A DNA stretch of 64,000 bases, taken from positions 35,078 through 99,077 of the forward strand of contig NZ_JAHDYS010000014.1 of the NCBI RefSeq assembly GCF_018531195.1, written 5' to 3'. The notes below the pieces were generated by a model that was given only the letters and a program-made list of their open reading frames with translations, was not told where the DNA came from and did not search any database. Source of the stretch: Pelotalea chapellei (lineage in GTDB: Bacteria; Desulfobacterota; Desulfuromonadia; Geobacterales; Pseudopelobacteraceae). The translations under genes and the position numbers were made by a program. Shown here one piece after another: positions 55,813-63,972 of the stretch; position 1 is the stretch's first letter; each line of letters begins with the position of its first letter.

Positions 55813-55861
55813 GAATGGAAGCTTAAATTCCGGACTTGATATGATTACTGGTGGTGAGCAA

Positions 55862-55897
55862 AGAGCCTTGGCTGAAAAAGCGAAGGCTCTTTTTTTC
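55862..55897 (+). terminator. Rho-independent terminator
   Basis: Stem AGAGCCTTGGC / GCGAAGGCTCT (one mismatch), 7-base loop, seven T. It follows the exported-protein gene. The bases up to 56132 hold no other gene; TTGACA at 56079 could be a promoter for the next gene. Confidence 0.85.
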
Positions 55898-56132
55898 TGG
55901 GTAAATGCCGTAAGTGGATCCTATTGCGTTAATGCAAACTCGGCCATTTGCGCGACAAAGAAACGTGCGTCTTAAGCAAAAGAAGATCCAAAAATCCTGA
56001 AATTGACCAGAGAGGAGCCGAAAAAATGTGAAGGAGGTCTCCTTGGGTTGACTTTCCGGAAATGTGCGGGAGTCTACTTGACAGAGAAGCTTACGATAAA
56101 GGTAAAATTTAACAGCTTCTACGAGTACAAAT

Positions 56133-57554
56133 ATGGCAGATCTAGTTATAATTACTCCACATCTCAAAACTCATCTTGGAGGATGTGGCAAATACAGTTG
56201 TCAACTTGCAGCAACTATCATATCTAAATATTCAAACCATAGATCTATAGTTATTGAAGTTAATTTTGATGATGGAATAACCGCTGATTCACTGGTTGCC
56301 TGCGTTCAAGATGATTTAGGATTTAACGATCCGATATTTGGCTTTTCTCTTCTGATAAGTTCAAGTGCCGCCGATTATTTATTTATCTCTCGGGAATTAA
56401 AACGAAGAGGGTATAAAACTTTTATTGCGGGGGCAGAAATTGACTATGTATACCTACCCGAAGTAGGACACAGAACACATGAACATCGTTTTCAAGGAAA
56501 CACAACGGAATTTGACTTTCTATTTGAAGGACCTGCTGAACATATTATTCCCGTTTTAGATGATATCCAAGATTGCAAAGAATATGCTGGAAGACCAGGT
56601 GTAACAACAGTAAGGGACTCCGAGGTTATAAGAGGAAATCAACCACAGTATTGTATTGAAAAACTAGTAGAAGTGGATTGGGGAAATCTCCTGATTTTAG
56701 GTGAGGATTTAAATAAGCGTGAAATTCAATCCGGTGTTGTTTTGGCACAGCGAGGATGTCCGTATGGTTCGCAATCAAAACTATTGGCAATAGATCCACC
56801 TATTGGGATAGATTTACCTCCCTATGAAATCCAAACCAAGGGTTGTAGTTTCTGTCATTATGGGGGACCGCTTACAATTCCACTTGAACACGTGCTTTCT
56901 CAAATAAGAAATATTCCATTATCAAATGGAAGGAGAAATTTCTATCTAAGTCACCAAAATCCATTTCCACTACTCCCCAAACTAATTGAGCAAGCAGAAG
57001 ACATAGGTACTATCCATCTCATGTCATTGCCAGGGTTTATAAGAAATCATGCAGATAGAGTAAGGAGTACTATTATACAAGCTCAGAAAAAAAGAATTAT
57101 ATTAGATTTGTCGTGTATTGGTTTTGAAAGTTTTACTCCAAATGTCTTAAGAAATTTAAACAAAAACACGTCAGTTGAGCAAAATATGAGAGAAATAGAA
57201 ATAATGATAGATCTGGAAGATAATTTTCGAAATTTTAATATTACTCCAGGTTGCCACGGTCTAATTGTACCAACTCCCTGGCACACATCAGACGATTTGG
57301 CTAAGGAATTCGCCCTGCTTAAAGAGAATGACAGGTTGAAAAGAACATACGGTGGGGCAATATTTTGCCGCCAATTAAGAATAACTCACACAGGGGGGCT
57401 TTCCAATTGGATAAGGTTTGTGGAAGAAAATGCTGGAGTAAACTATAAAAGGAACAGTTTCGGACAAATCGAATGGCATACAGATGCTGCCGAAACTTGG
57501 CCCTTTGAGTATAGTAGAAAAAACAAGACCGACGTTGTTGTCACTGATGATTAA
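56133..57554 (+). CDS. B12-type radical SAM-like protein with split cluster motif
   Basis: A 473-residue protein. The N-terminal Rossmann-like part (IFGFSLLISSSAADYLFISRELKRRGYKTFIAGAEIDYVY) is like cobalamin-binding domains of B12 radical SAM enzymes. The expected RGCPYGCSFC cluster motif is divided: RGCPYG (Cys209), then a 25-residue insertion, then CSFC (Cys238, Cys241), giving CX28CX2C. Later, DLSCIGFESFTPNVLRNLNKNTS matches the SAM-domain strand and helix. It may be an active radical SAM enzyme with unusual cluster spacing, or a degenerate one. The ribosome site is weak. It is AT-rich, like the genes downstream. Confidence 0.7.
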   Translation: MADLVIITPHLKTHLGGCGKYSCQLAATIISKYSNHRSIVIEVNFDDGITADSLVACVQDDLGFNDPIFGFSLLISSSAADYLFISRELKRRGYKTFIAGAEIDYVYLPEVGHRTHEHRFQGNTTEFDFLFEGPAEHIIPVLDDIQDCKEYAGRPGVTTVRDSEVIRGNQPQYCIEKLVEVDWGNLLILGEDLNKREIQSGVVLAQRGCPYGSQSKLLAIDPPIGIDLPPYEIQTKGCSFCHYGGPLTIPLEHVLSQIRNIPLSNGRRNFYLSHQNPFPLLPKLIEQAEDIGTIHLMSLPGFIRNHADRVRSTIIQAQKKRIILDLSCIGFESFTPNVLRNLNKNTSVEQNMREIEIMIDLEDNFRNFNITPGCHGLIVPTPWHTSDDLAKEFALLKENDRLKRTYGGAIFCRQLRITHTGGLSNWIRFVEENAGVNYKRNSFGQIEWHTDAAETWPFEYSRKNKTDVVVTDD

Positions 57555-57616
57555 AATATTACCCCGCCTTTAAAGACCTGATCAAGCGGCATTGAGTTGT
57601 TGTCCCTGCCTCCTTA

Positions 57617-57651
57617 CTCGCCAGTCTCGCAAAACTGGTGAGTCCTTTTTA
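57617..57651 (+). terminator. Rho-independent terminator
   Basis: Stem ACTCGCCAGT / ACTGGTGAGT (one mismatch), loop of about 8 bases, then CCTTTTTA. It separates the split-motif radical SAM gene from the precursor gene. The rest of 57555-57894 is AT-rich and holds only the promoter below. Confidence 0.75.
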
Positions 57652-57774
57652 TCCCTAAATTTCAATCTTTTTGAATTTGCAAATTGCAGGCAAAGTATAA
57701 CGCGTAAAATAGTTAATAAAAACACTGTCTTACCAATAGATTTCTAAATTGAACACAGATTGGCTTCCTCATTT

Positions 57775-57802
57775 TTGACAGGTGTTCAGCAACTGATATG
57801 CT
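57775..57802 (+). promoter_or_regulatory. Putative promoter of the precursor gene
   Basis: TTGACA (57775-57780), a 16-base spacer, TATGCT (57797-57802). The transcript would have a leader of about 85 bases before the ATG at 57895. Confidence 0.6.
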
Positions 57803-57894
57803 TATTCTAATACGTTAAGAAGGGACTATTAAAGCGATGCAGGCGCAACCATTTGAAAGCATTGCGACTCATCCCGGAAAAGTGGAGGAATACT

Positions 57895-58362
57895 ATGAAT
57901 GAATTAAAAGACATAACTGATCAGCTGGAATCTGTTTCATTTGAAGACAGCACAAAAGAGTTATTAGCAGCAGAAAACGCTCTTGTAATAGTAGGTAATG
58001 TACAGAAGCTAAAAAATTCAGAAGACTATATTATTGTTTCGCCATTGAATGATTGTAAAAGAAAATTTCAATTTAAAATTCAAGATCTAGAAAGAATCGA
58101 AAAAATAGAAAATCAGGTTTTTAGAGTATACATAAAGGTTGACTCGAGTTGTATAGAAATGACTAATGCAAGAACTACAAAATCTAATGCCGGAACTAGA
58201 AGGAAGAAAAGATTTGACTTTGAAAATATGAAATTCCTTTCTTATAGATCGGATGTATCTCCGTGCTACCTTATCTGTGACAGTCGTTGTGACATTAACT
58301 GTGACAGTTGTTACACTGACTGTTATTGCACATGTATCTGTGACTGTAATTATGTTGCGTGA
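57895..58362 (+). CDS. Candidate RiPP precursor with cysteine-rich C-terminus
   Basis: A 155-residue protein. I chose the ATG at 57895 (GTGGAGGA site 5 bases upstream) over an open frame starting 14 codons earlier. Residues 1-120 are a long leader with strands and helices and only two Cys. The last 32 residues hold ten cysteines in a graded pattern: C-x3-C-x3-C-x3-C-x2-C-x3-C, then four C-x-C steps, ending NYVA. It has a promoter of its own and lies between two radical SAM genes, with the SPASM maturase next downstream. This is the layout of a modified-peptide precursor; the class (thioether, methylated or other) is not readable. Confidence 0.7.
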   Translation: MNELKDITDQLESVSFEDSTKELLAAENALVIVGNVQKLKNSEDYIIVSPLNDCKRKFQFKIQDLERIEKIENQVFRVYIKVDSSCIEMTNARTTKSNAGTRRKKRFDFENMKFLSYRSDVSPCYLICDSRCDINCDSCYTDCYCTCICDCNYVA

Positions 58363-58388
58363 ATTAATTTAGGAATATCAACCTGGTG

Positions 58389-58410
58389 GCACAGGCTTCC
58401 TCGCCTGTGC
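58389..58410 (+). promoter_or_regulatory. Hairpin between precursor and maturase genes
   Basis: Perfect 8-base stem GCACAGGC / GCCTGTGC with a 6-base loop, about 27 bases after the precursor stop, with a T-rich stretch further on (TCTATTTTTAC). It may partially end transcription or protect the precursor message, so that more peptide than enzyme is made. Confidence 0.5.
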
Positions 58411-58513
58411 GATAAAGAAGTCTATTTTTACAGCTTATTTTGTTTAAGTTGTCTCAATGATAGATGCTGTATTCACCTGATTTCATGAATAAAGCGTGTT
58501 AAAGGAGTATATT

Positions 58514-59839
58514 GTGAATTTGAGCTTGCCTACCCAAATACAATTTGAAATAACGGATAAATGTAATTTGAAGTGCCCTCATTGTTTTAATTACTCTACT
58601 TGTTCTTATGGGATGGATGAATCTAAAGATCTGGATTTTTATGAAATGGATACTATTGCTAAAATTATTGTAGAAAACAAAATATATTCTGTCGTGCTAA
58701 CGGGTGGAGAGCCTCTAACTAAACCGGATTTATTGTTTAGATTGTTATCCTATTTTATAAAAAATGATGTAACTGTTTCTATTAATACCAATCTTTTATT
58801 ATTGGACCAACCGATAATTGATAAATTAAAAACGGTTGTAACAGGAGGTATTTTAGTATCATGTCCTTCTTCTGATCCTAAAACATATAATAAGATGACG
58901 GGGGGAGGAAATTATAGTGTCTTTAAAAGAAAATTAAAACTATTGGTTGATTCTGGATTATTCTTTTCAGTAAATATGGTTGTTAATAAAAATAACATTA
59001 ATCAAATTAAAACAACAGCCAGGGCCCTGCAGGAAATTGGCATAAAGTCATTCGGAGCCACCCCTATGGGATTAGTGACGGGAAATTCTCAATATGAAGA
59101 TGTTTTAGACAAAGCTGAAATTATATCTCTTGTGAACGACTTGCTTTGGTTAAAGCAGGAGTTATCTCTTAATGTTGATATTTTTACTTCTTTACCAAAA
59201 TGTTCTTTTCCGGAAGAAATACATGGAAAAAAAATAGGCTTTTTGGCTAGAAGTTGTCAAGCAGGGAAATCATCAACTACAGTGTCAAATATCGGCGATA
59301 TCAGACCTTGTTCTCACAGTTCTGAAGTATATGGTAATCTCTTAGTAGAATCTTTTAAAAATATTTATGCCAAAATGGAGGATTGGAGAGCTTTAAAAAA
59401 TGTTCCTGATGAGTGTTTGGAATGCAAAGTTTTAAACAAGTGTTTCGGGGGGTGTAGGGTTGCAGCGGTAGCTGCGTTTGGGGATTGTAAAAGCAAGGAT
59501 GTCTGGATGGGAAAACCTTTTGTTGATGACCCCTTTTTCCAGGATCAGGGTGATATGAAAAACGTCAACATAAATTCTGATGCCGTAATAGCTATATCTG
59601 GAAAGTTCAGGTTTAGAAAAGAAGAGCAGCAGCTATATCTTATTTTTAACGAAAATAAATCTACAACTCCTGTCAATGAAGAGTTGTTTGAATTTTTAGA
59701 ATACTTAAATGGAAAAGGTAATATAAAAGTTGAAGATCTGGCTGACGATATTTCCATCGACATTAAAGATGAAAATTTCAATAGGATTTTACAAGTATTA
59801 CTTCATAAAAAAATTATCGCCATGTATCCCTCTCAATAG
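58514..59839 (+). CDS. Radical SAM/SPASM peptide maturase with C-terminal PqqD-like domain
   Basis: About 441 residues from the GTG at 58514 (AAAGGAG site 6 bases upstream); an earlier GTG at 58496 overlaps that site. The cluster motif is CNLKCPHC (CX3CX2C), followed by the SAM contact GGEP in LTGGEPL. A SPASM-type Cys set lies in ARSCQAGKSS...IRPCSHS and ECLECKVLNKCFGGCR. The last 80 residues (FRKEEQQLYLIFNENKSTTPVNEELFEFLEYLNGKGNIKVEDLADDI) have the PqqD/RRE pattern that binds leader peptides. Together these are the marks of a peptide-modifying enzyme for the upstream precursor. Confidence 0.85.
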   Translation: MNLSLPTQIQFEITDKCNLKCPHCFNYSTCSYGMDESKDLDFYEMDTIAKIIVENKIYSVVLTGGEPLTKPDLLFRLLSYFIKNDVTVSINTNLLLLDQPIIDKLKTVVTGGILVSCPSSDPKTYNKMTGGGNYSVFKRKLKLLVDSGLFFSVNMVVNKNNINQIKTTARALQEIGIKSFGATPMGLVTGNSQYEDVLDKAEIISLVNDLLWLKQELSLNVDIFTSLPKCSFPEEIHGKKIGFLARSCQAGKSSTTVSNIGDIRPCSHSSEVYGNLLVESFKNIYAKMEDWRALKNVPDECLECKVLNKCFGGCRVAAVAAFGDCKSKDVWMGKPFVDDPFFQDQGDMKNVNINSDAVIAISGKFRFRKEEQQLYLIFNENKSTTPVNEELFEFLEYLNGKGNIKVEDLADDISIDIKDENFNRILQVLLHKKIIAMYPSQ

Positions 59840-59869
59840 GTCAAGAGAAATCCGGGTGCGACTATTCTT

Positions 59870-61813
59870 ATGAATAAAAGTGATAATCAAGAGAGGCAGG
59901 AGAAGCTGCTTCTCATTTCCATGCCTTTTGCAACATTAGATGCTCCCTCAATTCAATTGGGAGCCTTATCCGGCTATCTCAAAAATAAAGGTATCCCTGT
60001 AGATGTTCATCATGCTTATGTGAGATGCGCTGAAATCCTGGATCCGGAATTGTATCGTGTTATCAGTTATTCAATGCGGGATGAAATCTTTTATCCCCAT
60101 TTTTTATATCCGGAAAATTTCGAGCGATACAGATACATGATAACCAGTTGCTTTAATAACTTTGTAAAATATCGACCGATTTCATTGGAAACTGTTCTGG
60201 GTAGGTTGAATTCATTTAATGAAGAGCTGCTTGTCAGGTTAGACTTTTCAAAGTATTCACTTATCGGCTTTAGTGTTACCTACGACCAATTAAAATCTTC
60301 AATTTTCCTGAGCCGAAGAATAAAGCAGCGCTATCCTGATATTCCCATTGTGTTTGGCGGTGCCTACTGTAATGGAGATCTTGGGATAAGCCTGCTCAAA
60401 ACTTTTCCAGAAATAGATTTCATTGTCAGTGGTGAGGGCGAAGAAACTCTCACTGCCCTTTTTAAAAACTTAGCTAAAAAGAAATTTGCTGCCATAAAAG
60501 GTCTTGGCTGGAGAGATAATGGCAGTGTTAAATTTAACGGCTTCCCTGAAAAATTACCTTTAGACAGCCTTCCTATGCCGGAATATGAAGATTATTTTCA
60601 CGAATTGGAAAATTGTTCCCCTAAGTTGCAAAACGCTGTCAGATATCAGCTTTTTATTCCTATTGAAGGATCGAGAGGATGTTGGTGGAATAAATGCACT
60701 TTTTGTAATCTCAATTCGCAATATCATGATTATCGGGAAAAATCTGTGGCGCGTGTTATTGAGGAAGTCAAGAAACAAGTTAATAAGTATCAGTGCCATT
60801 CCATAAGTTTTGTGGATAATATTCAAAGAATTAAGAATTTCGACAAATTGATGTCAGGATTAAAAGAACTGCATCAGGATCTGAATATTTTTTTACAAAC
60901 ACGGGCCGGCCATTTAAAAAAAACGGATTATGCCCTCATGCGGGATGCTGGAGTGACGAAAGTACAGATAGGCATTGAAGCCTTCGGCAGCAGCTATTTA
61001 AAAAAGATGAACAAGGGAGTCACAACCATTGAGAATCTAGCTGCTATTAAATATTGCCAGGAGTTTGGTATCTTGGTTATTTACAACTTAATCACTAACT
61101 ATCCAAATGAAGATCAGGATGATTTGCAGGAAGCATCAGAAAATATAAAGTTCTTAAAAAGTTACATTCCTCCTTGGGCTATCATTCCCTTGGGAATATA
61201 TCATGGAAGTCCAGTGTATCGTAATGCTAAGGATTTTAATATAAAGGAGATAAAAATTCCGGATCATAACTTGTGGCGTTTTCCTCAAAAAATATGGGAA
61301 ACTCTTATTTCTTTTTATTATGACTATACTTGCATAAATGATGTAAAAGACAGAAGATTGTCATGGCAAGAAATTCTTAGAACATGGCAGCACATAGGTA
61401 GGGACAGGATTCATAGACCTCTCCTTTATTATCAAGATACGGGGGATTTTTTGACAATAACAGACCAGTTGTCGGAGAATAATTTTAAAAAGATATTAAA
61501 AGGTGTTGAGCGTGAATTATATCTGTTCTGTGATAGTGTTCAAACAAGATCGGCTATACTTAAAAAGTTCACAGAATTTTTGCCAGATCATTTGGAAAGT
61601 ATCTTAGTAAAATGGATTGCCAATCGATGGATGTTTAGAGAAGAGGACAACTTTCTCAGCCTCGCCGTCAGGATGAGCCCCAGGATTTCAGCAGTATCAT
61701 CTTTATCCAATAACCAATATAACTACTTAATGAAAAATTGGGGTCCGCCACCCCCTCGATCCTATGCCCAAAAGGATCAAACTTCAACGCCGATTATCAA
61801 TGTAGATCGTTGA
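59870..61813 (+). CDS. RiPP-maturation radical SAM protein, B12-type
   Basis: A 647-residue protein. The start (LLISMPFATLDAPSIQLGALSGYLKNKGIPVDVHHAYV) and SRGCWWNKCTFCNLNSQYHDYR match the family of B12-binding radical SAM proteins found with RiPP precursors (RiPP maturation radical SAM protein 1). The cobalamin domain spans about 1-190, the SAM barrel about 230-450, and a C-terminal winged domain ends WIANRWMFREEDNFLSLAVRM. The cluster spacing here is CX4CX2C. Likely chemistry is C-methylation or related change of the precursor. It starts 31 bases after the maturase. Confidence 0.85.
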   Translation: MNKSDNQERQEKLLLISMPFATLDAPSIQLGALSGYLKNKGIPVDVHHAYVRCAEILDPELYRVISYSMRDEIFYPHFLYPENFERYRYMITSCFNNFVKYRPISLETVLGRLNSFNEELLVRLDFSKYSLIGFSVTYDQLKSSIFLSRRIKQRYPDIPIVFGGAYCNGDLGISLLKTFPEIDFIVSGEGEETLTALFKNLAKKKFAAIKGLGWRDNGSVKFNGFPEKLPLDSLPMPEYEDYFHELENCSPKLQNAVRYQLFIPIEGSRGCWWNKCTFCNLNSQYHDYREKSVARVIEEVKKQVNKYQCHSISFVDNIQRIKNFDKLMSGLKELHQDLNIFLQTRAGHLKKTDYALMRDAGVTKVQIGIEAFGSSYLKKMNKGVTTIENLAAIKYCQEFGILVIYNLITNYPNEDQDDLQEASENIKFLKSYIPPWAIIPLGIYHGSPVYRNAKDFNIKEIKIPDHNLWRFPQKIWETLISFYYDYTCINDVKDRRLSWQEILRTWQHIGRDRIHRPLLYYQDTGDFLTITDQLSENNFKKILKGVERELYLFCDSVQTRSAILKKFTEFLPDHLESILVKWIANRWMFREEDNFLSLAVRMSPRISAVSSLSNNQYNYLMKNWGPPPPRSYAQKDQTSTPIINVDR

Positions 61814-62036
61814 TATTATTTATAATTTTCATTGGAAAATTTCTCTAAGCTCGTATTTCCCACCAACTTGTTTCAAATCGAATTTACTTCCTTTCTGCCA
61901 TCCGCCTCTTGTTCCCTCTGAATCCACTTGTGGTTTTTACTACCCCCACTACTACTACCTTTCTTCCTGAAAACACTCTCACTTGACTTGCGAGAAACTT
62001 ACGACTATGCTTTTGATCTGAAACAGGAGCAGAGCC

Positions 62037-62651
62037 ATGACCCCCAAACAGAAGAAGGTTTTTGATTTCATCACCACGTATCAGGAGCGCCACGGCTACG
62101 CGCCTTCCCAGCAGGAGATCGCCAGGGGGTGCGGGTTTGAATCCCTCGGCACGGTCCAGCACTACCTGAAGCTGCTGGAGCGGGACGGCTTCCTCTCCCG
62201 ACGCTGGAACGGCCGTCGCAGCATTGAATTGAACAAGCCTGCCCAGGCGGTTGCGGCAGGTATGGAGCTTCCCTTTGTGGGCATCGTTGCTGCCGGACGG
62301 CCGATCGAGGCATTTCAGCAGGCCGAGGTGGTGGAAGTTCCTTCGGCCATGGCCGGAACGGGCAATGTTGTCTATGAGGTGCGTGGCGATTCCATGATCG
62401 ATCAAGGCATCATGGACGGCGATTACGTGACCGTGCATAGTCAGCCGACCGCAGAGAACGGCCAGACTGTGATCGCTGAACTGAACGGCTCCATCACCAT
62501 CAAGCGTTTCGTCAGGAAAGGTAACAGCATCGAGCTGCATCCGGCCAACCCGACCATGACTCCGATCATGGTGCAGGAGTCGGACGAGTTTCATATCCGG
62601 GGTATTCTGGTCGGTTCCATGCGGTTTTACAAAAAATGGAAAGGCAAATAG
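62037..62651 (+). CDS. lexA: LexA repressor
   Basis: A 204-residue SOS repressor. An N-terminal winged helix (MTPKQKKVFDFITTYQERHGYAPSQQEIARGCGFESLGTVQHYLKLLERDGFL) is followed by the autoprotease: the cleavage site is Ala86-Gly87 (IVAAGRPIEAF), the nucleophile Ser119 (RGDSMIDQGIMDGD), and the Lys156 (SITIKRF). The AGGAGC ribosome site is 6 bases before the ATG. It overlaps the next gene by 16 bases, an operon under its own control in many related bacteria; I could not identify a SOS box with confidence. Confidence 0.93.
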   Translation: MTPKQKKVFDFITTYQERHGYAPSQQEIARGCGFESLGTVQHYLKLLERDGFLSRRWNGRRSIELNKPAQAVAAGMELPFVGIVAAGRPIEAFQQAEVVEVPSAMAGTGNVVYEVRGDSMIDQGIMDGDYVTVHSQPTAENGQTVIAELNGSITIKRFVRKGNSIELHPANPTMTPIMVQESDEFHIRGILVGSMRFYKKWKGK

Positions 62652-63895
62652 TTCATCTTGTCATTCCCGCATTTCCCATTGCCCTGGCCCGTGCCACCGA
62701 CAACCGTCTGTCTGGACGACCGGTGGCTGTGGCGCCGGGCAATTCCGAACGCAGCCTGCTCCAGTGCATATCCAGCGAAGCGGCGGCTGAAGGGCTCTTT
62801 CCCGGTCAGCCGGTTTACCGTGCCCGCAGGATCTGCCCGGCCCTGACGGTTATTCCTCCCGACCCCCTCTTGCTTGCCAAAGGCACCCGCCTGCTGTTCG
62901 AGTTGTCTGCCGAATTTTCTCCGCTGGTGGAACCCTCCAATGGCCGGGTGTTTCTGGACATGACCGGCTCCAGGCGCCTGTTCGGCCCGGCCCGCGATGT
63001 GGCCGGCCGCCTTGAAAGCAGGATCGTCAGGCGCATGGGATTGACCGCCATGGCCGGCACGGCCGCCAACAAGCTTGTTTCGCGCATTGCCGCCGATGCC
63101 ATGCCCGAGCCGGGAGTTTACGATGTCTTCAGCGGCGCCGAGCAATCGTTCATGGCTCCTTTTCCGGTGTCGGTGATTCCCGGTATCGGCAACGAGCGGG
63201 AAGCGCTGCTGCTGCGCGACCTGAACCTGCGCCGGGTGGAGGATCTGGCCGCCTTGAGCGTTGCCCAGCTGCGTCTGGCAGTGGGGCCGGTTGCGCCGCT
63301 GCTCCACGAACGGGCCCGGGGCATTGACCGTTCTCCGGTCCAGCCGCCCCGGATCAGTACCGAAATCATGGAGGAGTCATTCCTGGAGCAGGAAGAAAAC
63401 GATGACGAAATCCTGCTGGCCGAGCTGCTACGGCTGGTAGAGGGCTGCGGTTTCAGGCTGCGCAGGGTCGGCAGGGAAACCTCACGACTGAACTTGACCG
63501 TCTGTTACGCCGATGGCGTTACGGAGCAGGGGCACAAAAAACTTTCCGCACCGCAGGCGCTGGACATCCCGCTCTTCATTGCCGCCGAAGAACTTTTCCG
63601 CAGCACCTGCCGCAGACGGGTGCGCGTGAAGGCGCTGAAACTGAGCTGCGCCTCTGCGGCTGAACAACATGGCCAGCTGGATCTGTTTGCGTCGGCCGCT
63701 TCAAGCTCCCGACGGGACACTGCGCTGCAGGATGCGCTGGATGGATTGCGCAGCAGGTACGGAAGCCAGTCCCTGCGCTGGGGGCGCAGCTTTGCCGGTG
63801 TGGCGGGGCAGTTAGGGGATGGCTCGTCGCTTTCTTCTGTTTCTACGGATCTGTCTGAGTATCGGTATCATACGGATACCCGGCGGGGAGGGTGA
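62636..63895 (+). CDS. Y-family polymerase homologue, ImuB-like, lacking catalytic carboxylates
   Basis: A 419-residue protein with the Y-family outline: a palm (GRVFLDMTGSRRLFGPA), a helix-hairpin-helix thumb (SVIPGIGNEREALLLRDLNLRRVEDLAAL) and a little-finger-like end. Where active enzymes have HLDxDAFF, this one has HLVIPAF, and the second acidic motif (SxDE) reads SNGR, so it is probably not a polymerase. That is the known situation of ImuB, which loads other mutagenesis proteins. It overlaps lexA and may be coupled to it. No dnaE2 gene is visible after it. Confidence 0.8.
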   Translation: MERQIVHLVIPAFPIALARATDNRLSGRPVAVAPGNSERSLLQCISSEAAAEGLFPGQPVYRARRICPALTVIPPDPLLLAKGTRLLFELSAEFSPLVEPSNGRVFLDMTGSRRLFGPARDVAGRLESRIVRRMGLTAMAGTAANKLVSRIAADAMPEPGVYDVFSGAEQSFMAPFPVSVIPGIGNEREALLLRDLNLRRVEDLAALSVAQLRLAVGPVAPLLHERARGIDRSPVQPPRISTEIMEESFLEQEENDDEILLAELLRLVEGCGFRLRRVGRETSRLNLTVCYADGVTEQGHKKLSAPQALDIPLFIAAEELFRSTCRRRVRVKALKLSCASAAEQHGQLDLFASAASSSRRDTALQDALDGLRSRYGSQSLRWGRSFAGVAGQLGDGSSLSSVSTDLSEYRYHTDTRRGG

Positions 63896-63933
63896 AGGCC
63901 CCCTCTCCCCAGCCTCTCCCACTTGTATAGACT

Positions 63934-63972
63934 GGGGACATAGGTAACAACTGTTCGGGGACATAGGTAACA
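63934..63972. repeat. Two copies of a 16-base repeat at the right edge
   Basis: GGGGACATAGGTAACA occurs at 63934-63949 and 63957-63972. Units like this flank integrase-type insertion sequences in related genomes as I recall; here no transposase is visible before the window ends. Confidence 0.4.

Noticed and set aside
62130..62160. GGTTTGAATCC-like stretch resembling a tRNA T-arm
   Set aside because: It is inside the LexA helix-turn-helix coding sequence, and no cloverleaf can be formed. I found no tRNA or rRNA gene in the window.
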